A stretch of DNA of 64,000 nt from G963677085 sp963677085 (GTDB lineage Bacteria > Planctomycetota > Planctomycetia > Pirellulales > Thermoguttaceae): assembly GCA_963677085.2 (NCBI GenBank), contig CAXXFH010000004.1:2418001-2482000 (forward strand), written 5' to 3'. Positions 9,901 to 18,408 of this stretch are shown piece after piece. The notes beneath the pieces were generated by a model that saw nothing but the letters and a program-made list of their open reading frames with translations, made no database searches and was not told the DNA's origin. Both the position numbers and the translations under genes were made by a program. Position 1 is the first letter of the stretch; every line of letters begins with the position of its first letter.

Positions 9901-12900
9901 CCAACGGGCCGACGGTACGCTGACCGATATCGAAGTCAACCTGAGTCCCGTCGACCTTCCGGCGGGACGTCATATTCTGGGGTTTGCTCGCGATATCACG
10001 GAGCGCAAACGAACCGAAGAGAGACTACAGATGACTCAGGCGTCGGTGGATCGTGCGGCCGACGCGGTACACTGGATAAGCGCCGACGGCAGTTTCTATT
10101 ACGTGAATCAGGCCGCTTGTGAGCTTCTGGGCTATAGCGAAGAAGAAATGCTGCAAATGGGAGTGCTCGACATCGATCCAGATCTCGACATGGAAACGGG
10201 ACAGAAATTGTGGGAGGAGTTGAAGCGGAACGGGCCGCAGCAAGTTTTCGAGAGGCGCCACCGGAGGAAAGACGGCAGTACTTTTCCCGTGGAAGTACGG
10301 AGTAATTACCTGGAGGTGGGAGGAGAAGAACTCAGCTGCGTTTTCGTCCGGGACATTACTGAGCGCAAGCAGGCGGAGGAGGCAGTGCGGGCGAGCACCG
10401 ATCGGCTGAATTATGCCCTGAAAGGCGCCCGGATGGGCACCTGGGAGTGGGACATTCAAAACGACGTCGTCACTTGGTCGCCCGAGACCGAGCGAATCTT
10501 TGGTCTGCAGCCGGGGCAGTTCGAGGGTACCTACGAGGCGTACGCCGCCTTTGCGCCACCGGAGGCCCGCGACGGGATAAATGAGTATGTTCGTACGTTC
10601 CTGGAGACCTCAAGCGAAGGAGACGAGATGCTCTACGAGCAGCCGATTGTCCGGGCCGACGGCCAAGCGGCTTGGGTCGAGATCCGGGGAACGGTGTTTC
10701 GGAGTGAACAGGGGCAACCGGTCGAAATGGCGGGCCTCTGTCTCGACGTCACGCAGCGCAAGCAGGCGGACGATGCCTTACGCGAGGCCGAAGAGCGTTT
10801 TCGCCTGGCTGCACAGACGGCCAGTGATCTGATCTGTGAATGGGACTTCACCACCGACGAACTGCGATGGTTCGGCGACATCGACGCGGCGCTAGGTTAC
10901 GAACTGGGTGAATTTCCGCACACGTTTGGGGCATGGCGTCAGTCGATTTATCCAGATGATAAGACGCTCATAGAGCAGGTGATACAGCGTTACCAGGAAA
11001 CCTACGTTCTTCCAGAGCCCGTCGAATACCGTATCTCTACCAAACAGGGAAATCATCGACACTGGACCCTCAAAGGCAAAACGGTTTTCGATGGCAGTGG
11101 TAAACCTTGCAGGCTTGTTGGCGTGTGTACCGATGTCACCGAACAGAGACAAGCCGAAGCGGCGCAGCGCGAGAGCGAGCAACGGTATCGGTTCCTCTTT
11201 GAAAATGCAGGGGTCCTCATTTCGGTTTTCGATCGCGACGGAGTTTTCCTGATGACGAACAACGTGGCTGCCCAGAATCTGGGCGGTTTGCCAAAAGATT
11301 TTATTGGCAGATCCTTGGCCGAACTTCATCCGGGCGAAGGTCACGAATATACCGAGCGAATTCGTGCTACGATCGACTCGGGTGTCTCGACAAAATACGA
11401 GGATTTGGTGAAATTCCCCGCCGGGGATCGGTGGCTTATGTCGTTGTTCCATCCCCTGCGGGATACGGAGGGCAACGTTTTCGCCTCCCAAGTTATCAGC
11501 CACGACATCAGCGATCGCAAACAAGCCGAAGCGGCGTTGCGCGATAGCGAGCAACGGTATCGGCTTCTCTTCGAGAATGCGGGGGCCTTTGTTGCGGTTT
11601 TCGATCGCAACGGAGTCTTCCTGATGCTGAACAACATGGCTGCCCAGAGCTTGGGCGGCTCGCCGGAAGATTTTGTTGGCAAGTCATTGGTCGAACTTCA
11701 TCCGGACCAAGGTCACGTATATGCCGAACGAATTCGGGCTACGATCGACTCAGGTCTCTCGGTAGAACATGAGGATTTAGTGAAGTTCCCCAGCGGGGAC
11801 CGATGGCTTTTGTCAATGGATCATCCCGTGTTTGATGCCAATGGCAACATCTATGCGGTTCAGATCATCTCTCACGACATTACCGAACGAAAACGGGCAG
11901 AAGACGAACTGGCTGAAACCAAGGCCCTGCTTGCCGCAGCCATCGAGCAGTCGCCGGCCGGGATTATCATTGCCGATGCGCCGGACGGTAGGATCCGTAT
12001 GGCTAACTCGGCGGCTCTGGAGATTCGGGGGGGCGCTGCGGAGCCGTTGGTCGACATTTCGTTCGAATCGCACTCGCAAAATTGGCAGACATTCCACGCC
12101 GACGGAACCCCTTTCCCTGCCGAGGACCTTCCGCTGGCGCAGGCTTTGCAGACCGGCCGGACCTGTCGGAACGTTGATGTCATCATTCGTCGTTCCGGCG
12201 GTGAAGAGCGTTGGATTTTGGCCAACGCCGCTCCGGTAAAAAACGCCGAGGGAGAAACGGTGGCCGCAATTGCCGTGTTTCCCGATATCACCGACCGCAA
12301 ACGGGCCGAAGAAGCCCTGTTGCGGGAAAAGACCTTCTCAGAGACGGTCCTCAATAGCCTTCCTTCGGTGTTTTGCCTCTACAATCGCCAAGGCGAACTC
12401 CTGCGATGGAACTGTGAGTTGGAACGGGTGACGGGTTTCTCGGACGAAGAACTGCGGGGAACTCATCCGCGGAAACTCTTTGCCGAGGAAGACCATCCCA
12501 GGATCATGGAAGCATTCGAGGAGGCTTTCGAGGCTGGTCAAGTCATTGCCGAAGCGAACATCCTTTCCAAGGACGGACACTCTACGCCGTATTACTTCAC
12601 CGGCGTTCGCATGATGGTTGACGATGCTCCTCACGTGATAGGCATGGGAATCGATGTCAGCGAAATGAAACGCGCCCAAGCAGCGCTGCAAGAGAGCGAG
12701 GCCCAGTTTCGTTCGGTTGTGGAAGACCTTCCCGGCATGCTTTGCCGCAATCAGCTCAATGGAATCATCGAGTTTGTCAACAATCAATACTGCCGCTACT
12801 TCGGCAAATCGCGGGAGGAACTCGTTGGCCATGATTTCTTCGAACTTATCCCCCAAGAAGACCGCGAACTGGTCCGCTCCAACCTGGCTCGTCTGAGCGC

Positions 12901-14974
12901 CCATAATCCTCTCCTGGTCCATGAACATCGGGCCATCGATGCCATGGGATCGGTGCGTTACCATCGCTGGACGAATCGAGCCATTTGCGACGAGCGAGGA
13001 CGACTGCTCACTATCCAGGCTTACGGGGAAGATATTACCGAGCGCCGGCGTGCGGAAGAGGCTCTGCGCGAGAGCGAACGCATGTTGGCCACACTGATGG
13101 GTAACCTCCCCGGCATGGCTTACCGGTGCCTCAACGATCCCGACTGGACAATGCTATTTCTCAGCCAAGGCTGTATGGAACTCACCGGCTACGAACCCGA
13201 TGCGTTGGCCTTCAGCCGCGATACCTCGTACGCCGCCCTCATCCATTCCGAGGACCAAAGGGCCATTGGCGAGGTGGTGTCGGACGCCATTGCCGCAGGC
13301 GAGCAGTTTACGCTCATTTATCGGATCGTGGCCCGGTCGGGCGAGGAGAAATGGGTTTGGGAGAAAGGGCGGCAAGTCGACACGACCGAGGATGGTGTTG
13401 CAATCCTCGAAGGGTTCATTGCCGACATCACCGATAGAAAACGTGCCGAAGACGAACTGAAACTCAAGACCGACTCACTGGAGCATTCGCTCAACGGCTT
13501 CAGTATCATCAGCGAGGACGGTCGTTTTGTGTACGCCAACAAGGCCTACCTGGACATGTGGGGGTACGATAGTCTCGATGAAATCGTCGGCACCTCGCCC
13601 GCCGAACACTGCCAGGACCCGACGATTCCCGAAAGGATCATCGCGACCTTGAAGCGAGAGGGAGGATGCGAGATCGAGTTTACCGCCAGGCGCAAGGACG
13701 GTTCGACGTTTGAGGTATTGATGTCGGCGTTTCTGTGGCGAGATGAAAAGGGTCACGAGTATTACACCGGTGCCTCATTAGACATTACCGAGCGCAAAGA
13801 AGCCGAAAAGGTAATTCGTGAAAGCCGAGAGAGATTATTGCAGATTATCGACGGGAGTACGATTCCAACACTCATCATCGATACCAACCACACTATCACC
13901 CACTGGAACAAGGCCTTCGAAACTCTGATTGGTGTCCCAGCGGGTGAAATAGGCAGTACTCTGGATTTGTGGAGAGTCTTTTATACGCACGCAAGACCAG
14001 GACTGATCGATCTACTGGTGGACGGTGCTGACGATCAACAGATACAGGCCTATTACCAAGGAAAGGGTTTACGAAGGGTGGAAGAAACCGGTGCCTATGA
14101 AGCCGAAGACTTCTTCTCACGCGTCGGCAAGTGGCTCTTTTTTACAGCGGCCGTGTTGCGGGATTACGATGGGAACATTATCGGGGCCATGGAAACCTTT
14201 CAGGACATTACCGATCGCAAAAACGCCGAGCGGGAGATCCTTAAGCTCAACACCGAGTTGGAGCATCGTGTCCACCAACGGACCGAGCAACTTGAACTGG
14301 CCAACCGGAACCTTAGCGAGTTCGCCTATGTGGTTTCCCACGACCTGAAAGCCCCTTTACGTGGCGTGGGGCAACTTGCCCAGTGGCTCGCCGAAGACTA
14401 CGCGGATGCTCTCAACGACGACGGCAGGCACAAGATCGACCTGATGCTCGGCCGAGTCAGACGGATGTATGCCCTGATCGATGGGGTACTTGCCTACTCT
14501 CGCGTGGGGCGCGTTCGACGAAGAAACGAAGCAATCGACCTCGGTGCCCTGGTCTCCGAAGTGATAGAATCGCTGGCTCCCCCAGAGCACATCGAAATTG
14601 CCATCGAAACCGAGTTGCCCACGATTTCCGCAGACCGTACACGAATCCAGCAGGTGTTTCAGAATCTATTGAGCAACGCGATGAAGTTCATGGACAAACC
14701 ACAAGGGCTGGTTAGAATTGGCTGCGAAGATCAGGGGAATTTCTGGCGGTTTTGGGTGAGCGACAACGGTCCGGGAATCGATCTGAAGTACCGCGAAAAG
14801 ATTTTTGGAATTTTCCAGACACTTGCGCCACGCGACCAACAAGAGAGCACCGGCGTGGGGCTTGCGGTGGTCAAAAAAAGCATTGAGTTGTACGGAGGAC
14901 AAGTGTGGCTGGAATCGGAGATCGGCCAAGGAAGCACCTTCTTCTTCACTCTCCCCAAGGAATCGTTGTCATGA
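6929..14974 (+). CDS. Giant soluble sensor histidine kinase with 19 PAS units (ErcS-like)
   Basis: 2681 residues with no signal peptide or membrane segment, so a cytoplasmic sensor. Nineteen consecutive PAS/PAC units of about 120-130 residues can be counted, most ending in a D(I/V)T(E/D)RK-type linker. Approximate starts are 50, 180, 304, 422, 544, 665, 790, 911, 1036, 1158, 1290, 1421, 1545, 1666, 1801, 1926, 2050, 2181 and 2300. A coiled linker, a HisKA domain (phospho-accepting H2471 in VVSHDLKAP) and HATPase_c with NLLSNAMKF, SDNGPGID and TGVGLAVVKK follow. Unit 2 has a cysteine cluster (C223, C234, C237). Units 5-6 and 7-8 look like a duplicated pair, as do 12 and 13, and 3 and 4. It starts inside ercA and its stop overlaps the next receiver gene (ATGA), so all are probably co-translated. 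The ligands of the PAS units cannot be read from sequence. Confidence 0.95.
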   Translation: MKNPSDKDHSPNSDLPLGDDWVARRDAILGLGADSVHKSHYSSLRERLTELERFRSLLDMSSDLLFVLDLTTGRICDVNQTACSQLGHERASLLETPFVEIFDEQQRPAVAAALREVGDEAGGSTALTIELVASDGRRRSAELAMREVTTGGASFVVVSARDVTERLAAERELREKEELYRVLVENIDLGITLINADHEVVTTNLRQGGMFEKPGSEFIGRKCHEEFEKRGHICPHCPGTVAMATGQKAEVETQGVRDDGSRFDVRLQAFPVCEPDGTISGFIEVVEDITQRKAAEATLRLTQATVDHAADALYWYGSDGVFVYVNQAACDALGYGKEELLQLRVVDIDADLDERAFAASWVEVKRTGERFLESRHRRKDGSIFPVEIRVSHLEMGDRVLHCAFCRDITERKRAEESLRMTQAAVDTTADAVYWVRPDGTFEYVNQAACNSLGYSKEELLQLRVFDINVASDSGEQPFINSWAEVQRVGERLMESRHRRKDGGTFPVEVRACRVEMGNRELHCSFCRDITERKQAEERLRMTQAAVDHAADAFFWVRPDATFEYVNRAACDSLGYSKEELLQLRVFDIDLDFDEDMWKGYWAELKRHGHLLFEIRLRTKDGRIIPAEIRTNYVEFGGREYNFAFARDITERRQAEKALQESETRYRAIFETAKDGILLMKDDRFVECNPEMTRLFGASEEEILNRTPGDFSPPFQPDGRESKEASHENIDLALNGHSHHFEWKTQQLDGTLIDVEIALNHVDLPSGRHLHAILRDITERKRTEEALRMTQAAADNAADALFWVRPDATFEYVNRAACECLDYSEEELLRLRVFDIDLNYDEETWKGYWERLKRHGHLLFETRLQTKDGRIIPAEIRTNYVEFGGREYNFAFARDITQRKQAEEALQESETRYRAIFEVARDGVFLIKDGHYVDCNPATEAMVRASKEEILGRTPIDFAPPRQPDGRDSKEKAGELIRLVVEGQPQRFEWRNQRADGTLTDIEVNLSPVDLPAGRHILGFARDITERKRTEERLQMTQASVDRAADAVHWISADGSFYYVNQAACELLGYSEEEMLQMGVLDIDPDLDMETGQKLWEELKRNGPQQVFERRHRRKDGSTFPVEVRSNYLEVGGEELSCVFVRDITERKQAEEAVRASTDRLNYALKGARMGTWEWDIQNDVVTWSPETERIFGLQPGQFEGTYEAYAAFAPPEARDGINEYVRTFLETSSEGDEMLYEQPIVRADGQAAWVEIRGTVFRSEQGQPVEMAGLCLDVTQRKQADDALREAEERFRLAAQTASDLICEWDFTTDELRWFGDIDAALGYELGEFPHTFGAWRQSIYPDDKTLIEQVIQRYQETYVLPEPVEYRISTKQGNHRHWTLKGKTVFDGSGKPCRLVGVCTDVTEQRQAEAAQRESEQRYRFLFENAGVLISVFDRDGVFLMTNNVAAQNLGGLPKDFIGRSLAELHPGEGHEYTERIRATIDSGVSTKYEDLVKFPAGDRWLMSLFHPLRDTEGNVFASQVISHDISDRKQAEAALRDSEQRYRLLFENAGAFVAVFDRNGVFLMLNNMAAQSLGGSPEDFVGKSLVELHPDQGHVYAERIRATIDSGLSVEHEDLVKFPSGDRWLLSMDHPVFDANGNIYAVQIISHDITERKRAEDELAETKALLAAAIEQSPAGIIIADAPDGRIRMANSAALEIRGGAAEPLVDISFESHSQNWQTFHADGTPFPAEDLPLAQALQTGRTCRNVDVIIRRSGGEERWILANAAPVKNAEGETVAAIAVFPDITDRKRAEEALLREKTFSETVLNSLPSVFCLYNRQGELLRWNCELERVTGFSDEELRGTHPRKLFAEEDHPRIMEAFEEAFEAGQVIAEANILSKDGHSTPYYFTGVRMMVDDAPHVIGMGIDVSEMKRAQAALQESEAQFRSVVEDLPGMLCRNQLNGIIEFVNNQYCRYFGKSREELVGHDFFELIPQEDRELVRSNLARLSAHNPLLVHEHRAIDAMGSVRYHRWTNRAICDERGRLLTIQAYGEDITERRRAEEALRESERMLATLMGNLPGMAYRCLNDPDWTMLFLSQGCMELTGYEPDALAFSRDTSYAALIHSEDQRAIGEVVSDAIAAGEQFTLIYRIVARSGEEKWVWEKGRQVDTTEDGVAILEGFIADITDRKRAEDELKLKTDSLEHSLNGFSIISEDGRFVYANKAYLDMWGYDSLDEIVGTSPAEHCQDPTIPERIIATLKREGGCEIEFTARRKDGSTFEVLMSAFLWRDEKGHEYYTGASLDITERKEAEKVIRESRERLLQIIDGSTIPTLIIDTNHTITHWNKAFETLIGVPAGEIGSTLDLWRVFYTHARPGLIDLLVDGADDQQIQAYYQGKGLRRVEETGAYEAEDFFSRVGKWLFFTAAVLRDYDGNIIGAMETFQDITDRKNAEREILKLNTELEHRVHQRTEQLELANRNLSEFAYVVSHDLKAPLRGVGQLAQWLAEDYADALNDDGRHKIDLMLGRVRRMYALIDGVLAYSRVGRVRRRNEAIDLGALVSEVIESLAPPEHIEIAIETELPTISADRTRIQQVFQNLLSNAMKFMDKPQGLVRIGCEDQGNFWRFWVSDNGPGIDLKYREKIFGIFQTLAPRDQQESTGVGLAVVKKSIELYGGQVWLESEIGQGSTFFFTLPKESLS

Positions 14975-15387
14975 AAACGACCAAGCCGATCCTCCTTGTC
15001 GAAGACGACGAAATCGACCAGATGACCGTCTGCCGCGCGTTGAAAGAAATTCACGTGGTCAACCGCGTCGATGTGTGTGCCAACGGCGAAGAAGCACTTG
15101 AATTTCTCAAGGACCCCAAAACCGAAGAGCCGGGGATTATCCTCTTGGATCTCAATATGCCGAAGATGAACGGCATCGAGTTTTTAAGAGCGATTGCCGA
15201 GGAAGAGGAACGCCTGAAGCGCATACCCGTAATTGTCTTAACCACGTCGCAAGAAGAGCAAGACAAGATCGAGAGCTTTTGCCTCGGCGTCGCCGGCTTT
15301 ATGCTCAAGCCGGTAGACTATAAGCAGTTCGTCGAGGTGGTGCGTACCATCGATCTGTACTGGACCCTCAGTGAATTCCCCGACTAG
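14971..15387 (+). CDS. Single-domain response regulator (Rcp1/CheY-like)
   Basis: 138-residue receiver domain with no output domain. The acidic pocket is EDDE near residue 11, the phospho-acceptor is D60 (LLDLNMP), and the conserved lysine is K113 (LKPV). The long loops and the C-terminal VVRTIDLYWTLSEFP place it with Rcp1-type regulators, which typically serve phytochrome- or PAS-kinase systems as diffusible phosphate carriers. The ATG overlaps the stop of the giant kinase as ATGA, which argues for direct pairing: kinase to this regulator, and perhaps on to the hybrid protein downstream. Confidence 0.93.
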   Translation: MKTTKPILLVEDDEIDQMTVCRALKEIHVVNRVDVCANGEEALEFLKDPKTEEPGIILLDLNMPKMNGIEFLRAIAEEEERLKRIPVIVLTTSQEEQDKIESFCLGVAGFMLKPVDYKQFVEVVRTIDLYWTLSEFPD

Positions 15388-15397
15388 GAAGGCGATC

Positions 15398-16618
15398 ATG
15401 GAGATAGATAGGATTCGTATGCTCCTTGTCGAGGACGATGCTGTCGACCGGATGGCATTCGAGAGGTTCATCCAGCAGGGAGGGTTCCCCTACCATTACG
15501 ATTGTGCCGATTCTTTGCAGGAAGCAAAGCAACTTCTGTCTGACAAATCATTCGATATCGTTGTGTCCGATTACCAGCTTGGAGATGGAACCTGTCTCGA
15601 ATTACTGACCGAGTTCAAGGATGCGCCAATCATCGTGGTGACCGGAACCGGAGACGAACGAACCGCCGTTCAAGCGATGAAAGAGGGAGCCGGCGATTAC
15701 TTAATCAAAGACCCGGAGGGGAACTATCTTGTCATGCTCCCCCCCACGGTGAAAAAAGTCTTGGAGCAAAAACGCGCCCAAGACGAATTGAGCCGATATC
15801 AACAGCAGCTCGAACTCCTCGTGAAAGAGCGCACAGCGAACTTGGAAGCCGAAATCCAGCAACGCAAACAAATCCAAAAAGAGCGGGAGAAACTGATTGT
15901 CGAGTTGGAAGCCCGCAACGCCGAGCTGGAACGCTTCACCTACACGGTGTCTCACGACCTGAAGACCCCGCTGATTACCATCAAGGGCTACCTCGGCTTG
16001 CTGCAGGAAGATCTGGCAAACGGCAATTATGCCACCGTCGAGGACGACTCACGCCGGATCAGCAACGCGGCCGATACCATGGATCGGCTGCTGCGAGAGT
16101 TGCTCGAATTGTCGCGAGCCGGACGGCCGATCAACCCGCCAGAGGAAGTGCCGCTCGACCTTCTCGTTACGGAAGCGTTGGAGGCTGTCTCCTGCCAGAT
16201 TTTGGCCAAAGGGATTTGCGTGACCGTTTCTCCCAACATGCCGGTCGTCTTTGTCGACCGGCCGCGTGTGGTTGAGGTCTTGCTGAATCTCATCGACAAC
16301 GCCGTGAAATATATGGGCGATCAACCTCGGCCGCAAATCGACATCACGGCCGAATCGCGCGGGAAAGATACGCTCATTTCCGTTCGCGACAACGGCGCGG
16401 GAGTGGATGCGAGATACCAAGAGAAGATCTTCGGCCTGTTCGAGCAGCTCGACCAGGCAAGGGAGGGAACGGGCGTCGGGCTCGCTTTGGCCAAACGGAT
16501 TGTCGAAGTGCATGGGGGACGCATTTGGGTGGAGTCGGAAGGCGAGGGCTGCGGGGCCACCTTCTGCTTTACGGTTCCCGCCGCGTTGCCAAACTCTAAC
16601 GGCAAAGGCTGTTGTTGA
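15398..16618 (+). CDS. Receiver-histidine kinase hybrid (REC-HisKA-HATPase)
   Basis: 406 residues. An N-terminal receiver (residues 7-125, phospho-acceptor D58 in VVSDYQLGD) is followed by a coiled coil (about 125-175), HisKA with H186 (TVSHDLKTPL) and HATPase_c (NLIDNAVKY, RDNGAGVD, TGVGLALAKR). No membrane segment. This order, with the receiver in front, is typical of cytoplasmic kinases that are switched by an upstream kinase. The start at 15398 is preferred over an in-frame ATG at 15371 because AGGAAGG lies at correct spacing and the earlier start would overlap the preceding regulator. It is probably an intermediate relay between the two single-domain regulators. Confidence 0.92.
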   Translation: MEIDRIRMLLVEDDAVDRMAFERFIQQGGFPYHYDCADSLQEAKQLLSDKSFDIVVSDYQLGDGTCLELLTEFKDAPIIVVTGTGDERTAVQAMKEGAGDYLIKDPEGNYLVMLPPTVKKVLEQKRAQDELSRYQQQLELLVKERTANLEAEIQQRKQIQKEREKLIVELEARNAELERFTYTVSHDLKTPLITIKGYLGLLQEDLANGNYATVEDDSRRISNAADTMDRLLRELLELSRAGRPINPPEEVPLDLLVTEALEAVSCQILAKGICVTVSPNMPVVFVDRPRVVEVLLNLIDNAVKYMGDQPRPQIDITAESRGKDTLISVRDNGAGVDARYQEKIFGLFEQLDQAREGTGVGLALAKRIVEVHGGRIWVESEGEGCGATFCFTVPAALPNSNGKGCC

Positions 16619-16719
16619 TGTTTGCCTATTTATTGAACGGTTAACCGCGTGTGAGTGTCCGGCAAATGGGCTTCCATCGGTCGCCCATGATTCATTTAAT
16701 ACACAAGGGGCAAAAAGAT

Positions 16720-17208
16720 ATGCTAACGCAACCAATCGTCATCCTGCATATTGAGGACAATGTCGATCATGCCCATCTTGTGAAGCGAACGCTTCAGAAG
16801 CGGGAAGTGACGAATCAGGTGTATCTCGTGGAAGACGGGCAGGCAGCGCTCGACTACCTGTTTCGGCGAGGACCCTATGCCCCCGAAGATCGAAGCCCTC
16901 GCCCCGATCTTATCTTGCTCGACCTGCGGCTCCCCAAGGTTACCGGCCTCGAGGTGCTGCGGACGATCAAAGAAACGGAAAGTCTCCGCGAGATACCCGT
17001 CGTCGTGCTGACCTCTTCGGAAGCCAACAACGATATCGCCCAGGCTTATGCCTACCGTGCCAGTAGCTACTTGGTGAAACCGGTGGGGTTCGCCAAGTTC
17101 AACGAGATGATGCGCCAATTGGGCCAATACTGGCTGGGGTGGAACTGCTATTCCTGGCAACTGAACGGCACCCCCATCGCTTGCTCTCGGCCCAAGACCT
17201 CAGGCTGA
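16720..17208 (+). CDS. Second single-domain response regulator (Rcp1-like)
   Basis: 162-residue receiver with IEDN, phospho-acceptor D68 (LILLDLRLP) and a lysine in YLVKPV. It has the insertion YLFRRGPYAPEDRSPRPD that is typical of Rcp1-type regulators paired with phytochrome-like kinases. The start is the ATG at 16720, because the family begins with a short strand (PIVILHIEDN) and AAGGGG lies about ten bases upstream. The in-frame ATGs further upstream would add an unrelated leader. It is the last gene of the signalling cluster, about 100 bases after the hybrid kinase. Confidence 0.9.
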   Translation: MLTQPIVILHIEDNVDHAHLVKRTLQKREVTNQVYLVEDGQAALDYLFRRGPYAPEDRSPRPDLILLDLRLPKVTGLEVLRTIKETESLREIPVVVLTSSEANNDIAQAYAYRASSYLVKPVGFAKFNEMMRQLGQYWLGWNCYSWQLNGTPIACSRPKTSG

Positions 17209-17267
17209 GCCCTCAATGCCAGGGATGCATTTGCGTGAATGATCGCCAACGAAAGAAGGAAGAGTCC

Positions 17268-18290
17268 ATGTCGCAAAACCCCTACGACGCTCCTCATACT
17301 GAGGCCACTTCGGCCTCGCCGGACATGCCGGCCGATCAGGGCGACTTCAAAGACCGCAGCCTGGGGCTGATGCTCTATGGACTGCTGCAAATCATCATGG
17401 GCGCGCTTTCCGCCCTGTTGGTACCCTTTATGTTGCTCAGCATGACGATGGCTCCTCCGGCAGCCGGAATGACCATGCGATCGATGGTGCCCGCGTTGCT
17501 GATGTATGGCATCCTCGCCGTGGTGTTAATCTGGCTGGGGGTTGGTTCGTTTTTGGCTCGGCGGTGGGCCAGGGCACTCACCCTGGTATTGGCCTGGCTG
17601 TGGCTCATCTGTGGTGTTGCGGGCATGATCGCTTGGGGTTTCATGATGCCATCTTTTTACCGGCAGATGACCCAACAGCAAGGCGGGCTGCCAAGCTCGA
17701 CATTTACCACGATACTGCTCGTCATGGGCGGCATGGTAATGTGCATCTACGTCTTTCTGCCGCTGGCCTTCGTCGTCTTCTACCAAAGCCGGCACGTGAA
17801 GGCCACCTGTGAGCTGAAAGACCCCACGGTTCGCTGGACCGATCGTTGTCCTTTGCCCGTGCTGGGGCTGTGCGTACTGATGGTCTGGGGCCTGTTCGCC
17901 ACCGCGACGACGCCGTTCAATAATTTCATCATCCCGCTGTTCGGAACCATCCTGACGGGTTGGCCGGGCGCGGTGGTTTGGCTCGTCAACGGGGCCCTGT
18001 TTCTTTATCTATTGCGGGGGCTCTATCAACTGAAGCCCACGGCTTGGTGGATCACCTTCGCGTGGGTTCTGCTTTGGTCGCTATCCAGTACCATTACCTT
18101 TGCGACCAACGACCTGATAACTGTGTATCGGCGCATGAACATGCCGCCGGAACAGTTGAAAGTCATCGAGCAGATGGGCGTTACCACACGTCCGGTGATG
18201 ATGATCTTCATCGTCGGCGGGGCGATCTTTTTTGTCGGGTACCTGCTGTTTGTCCGCAGGTATTTTCGCAAGCAGCCGCAAGCCGACTAA
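17268..18290 (+). CDS. Multi-pass membrane protein with N-terminal NPYxAP motif
   Basis: 340 residues starting MSQNPYDAP, a motif that precedes many planctomycete integral membrane proteins. It is followed by about eight hydrophobic segments (roughly 32-60, 73-95, 103-126, 147-172, 195-215, 222-248, 258-280, 310-331). No enzymatic or transport signature was recognised. The ATG at 17268 is selected by the motif and by the purine-rich GAAAGAAGGAAGAG upstream. It follows the second response regulator by 59 bases in the same direction, but a functional link is not evident. It is convergent with the ABC operon. Confidence 0.75.
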   Translation: MSQNPYDAPHTEATSASPDMPADQGDFKDRSLGLMLYGLLQIIMGALSALLVPFMLLSMTMAPPAAGMTMRSMVPALLMYGILAVVLIWLGVGSFLARRWARALTLVLAWLWLICGVAGMIAWGFMMPSFYRQMTQQQGGLPSSTFTTILLVMGGMVMCIYVFLPLAFVVFYQSRHVKATCELKDPTVRWTDRCPLPVLGLCVLMVWGLFATATTPFNNFIIPLFGTILTGWPGAVVWLVNGALFLYLLRGLYQLKPTAWWITFAWVLLWSLSSTITFATNDLITVYRRMNMPPEQLKVIEQMGVTTRPVMMIFIVGGAIFFVGYLLFVRRYFRKQPQAD

Positions 18291-18306
18291 ACGCCCTGCG
18301 AGTGAC

Positions 18307-18355
18307 GCGCACGGATTGTGCGCGTATTGGGCATGGTCGCTGACGCGACCATGCC
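18307..18355. terminator. Tandem hairpins between convergent genes
   Basis: Two perfect hairpins lie in the 115-bp gap between convergent genes: GCGCAC-GGATT-GTGCGC at 18307-18323 and GGCATGGTCGC-TGAC-GCGACCATGCC at 18330-18355. Position and symmetry suggest a bidirectional terminator. The second hairpin belongs to the dispersed TGGTCGC/GCGACCA palindrome family, and no long T-run follows, so the function is inferred. Confidence 0.55.
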
Positions 18356-18375
18356 TCGTTCTCTCCGCGGACGCC

Positions 18376-18408
18376 CATCTCTAATCTAACCCCTGATCCC
18401 CTGCCCTA
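18376..18408. repeat. Degenerate heptanucleotide tandem tract 1
   Basis: Pyrimidine-rich heptads CTCTAAT / CTAACCC / CTGATCC / CCTGCCC, running up to the stop codon of the reverse gene that ends at 18406. Same style as the tracts at 31153, 35191 and 60933. Confidence 0.5.
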
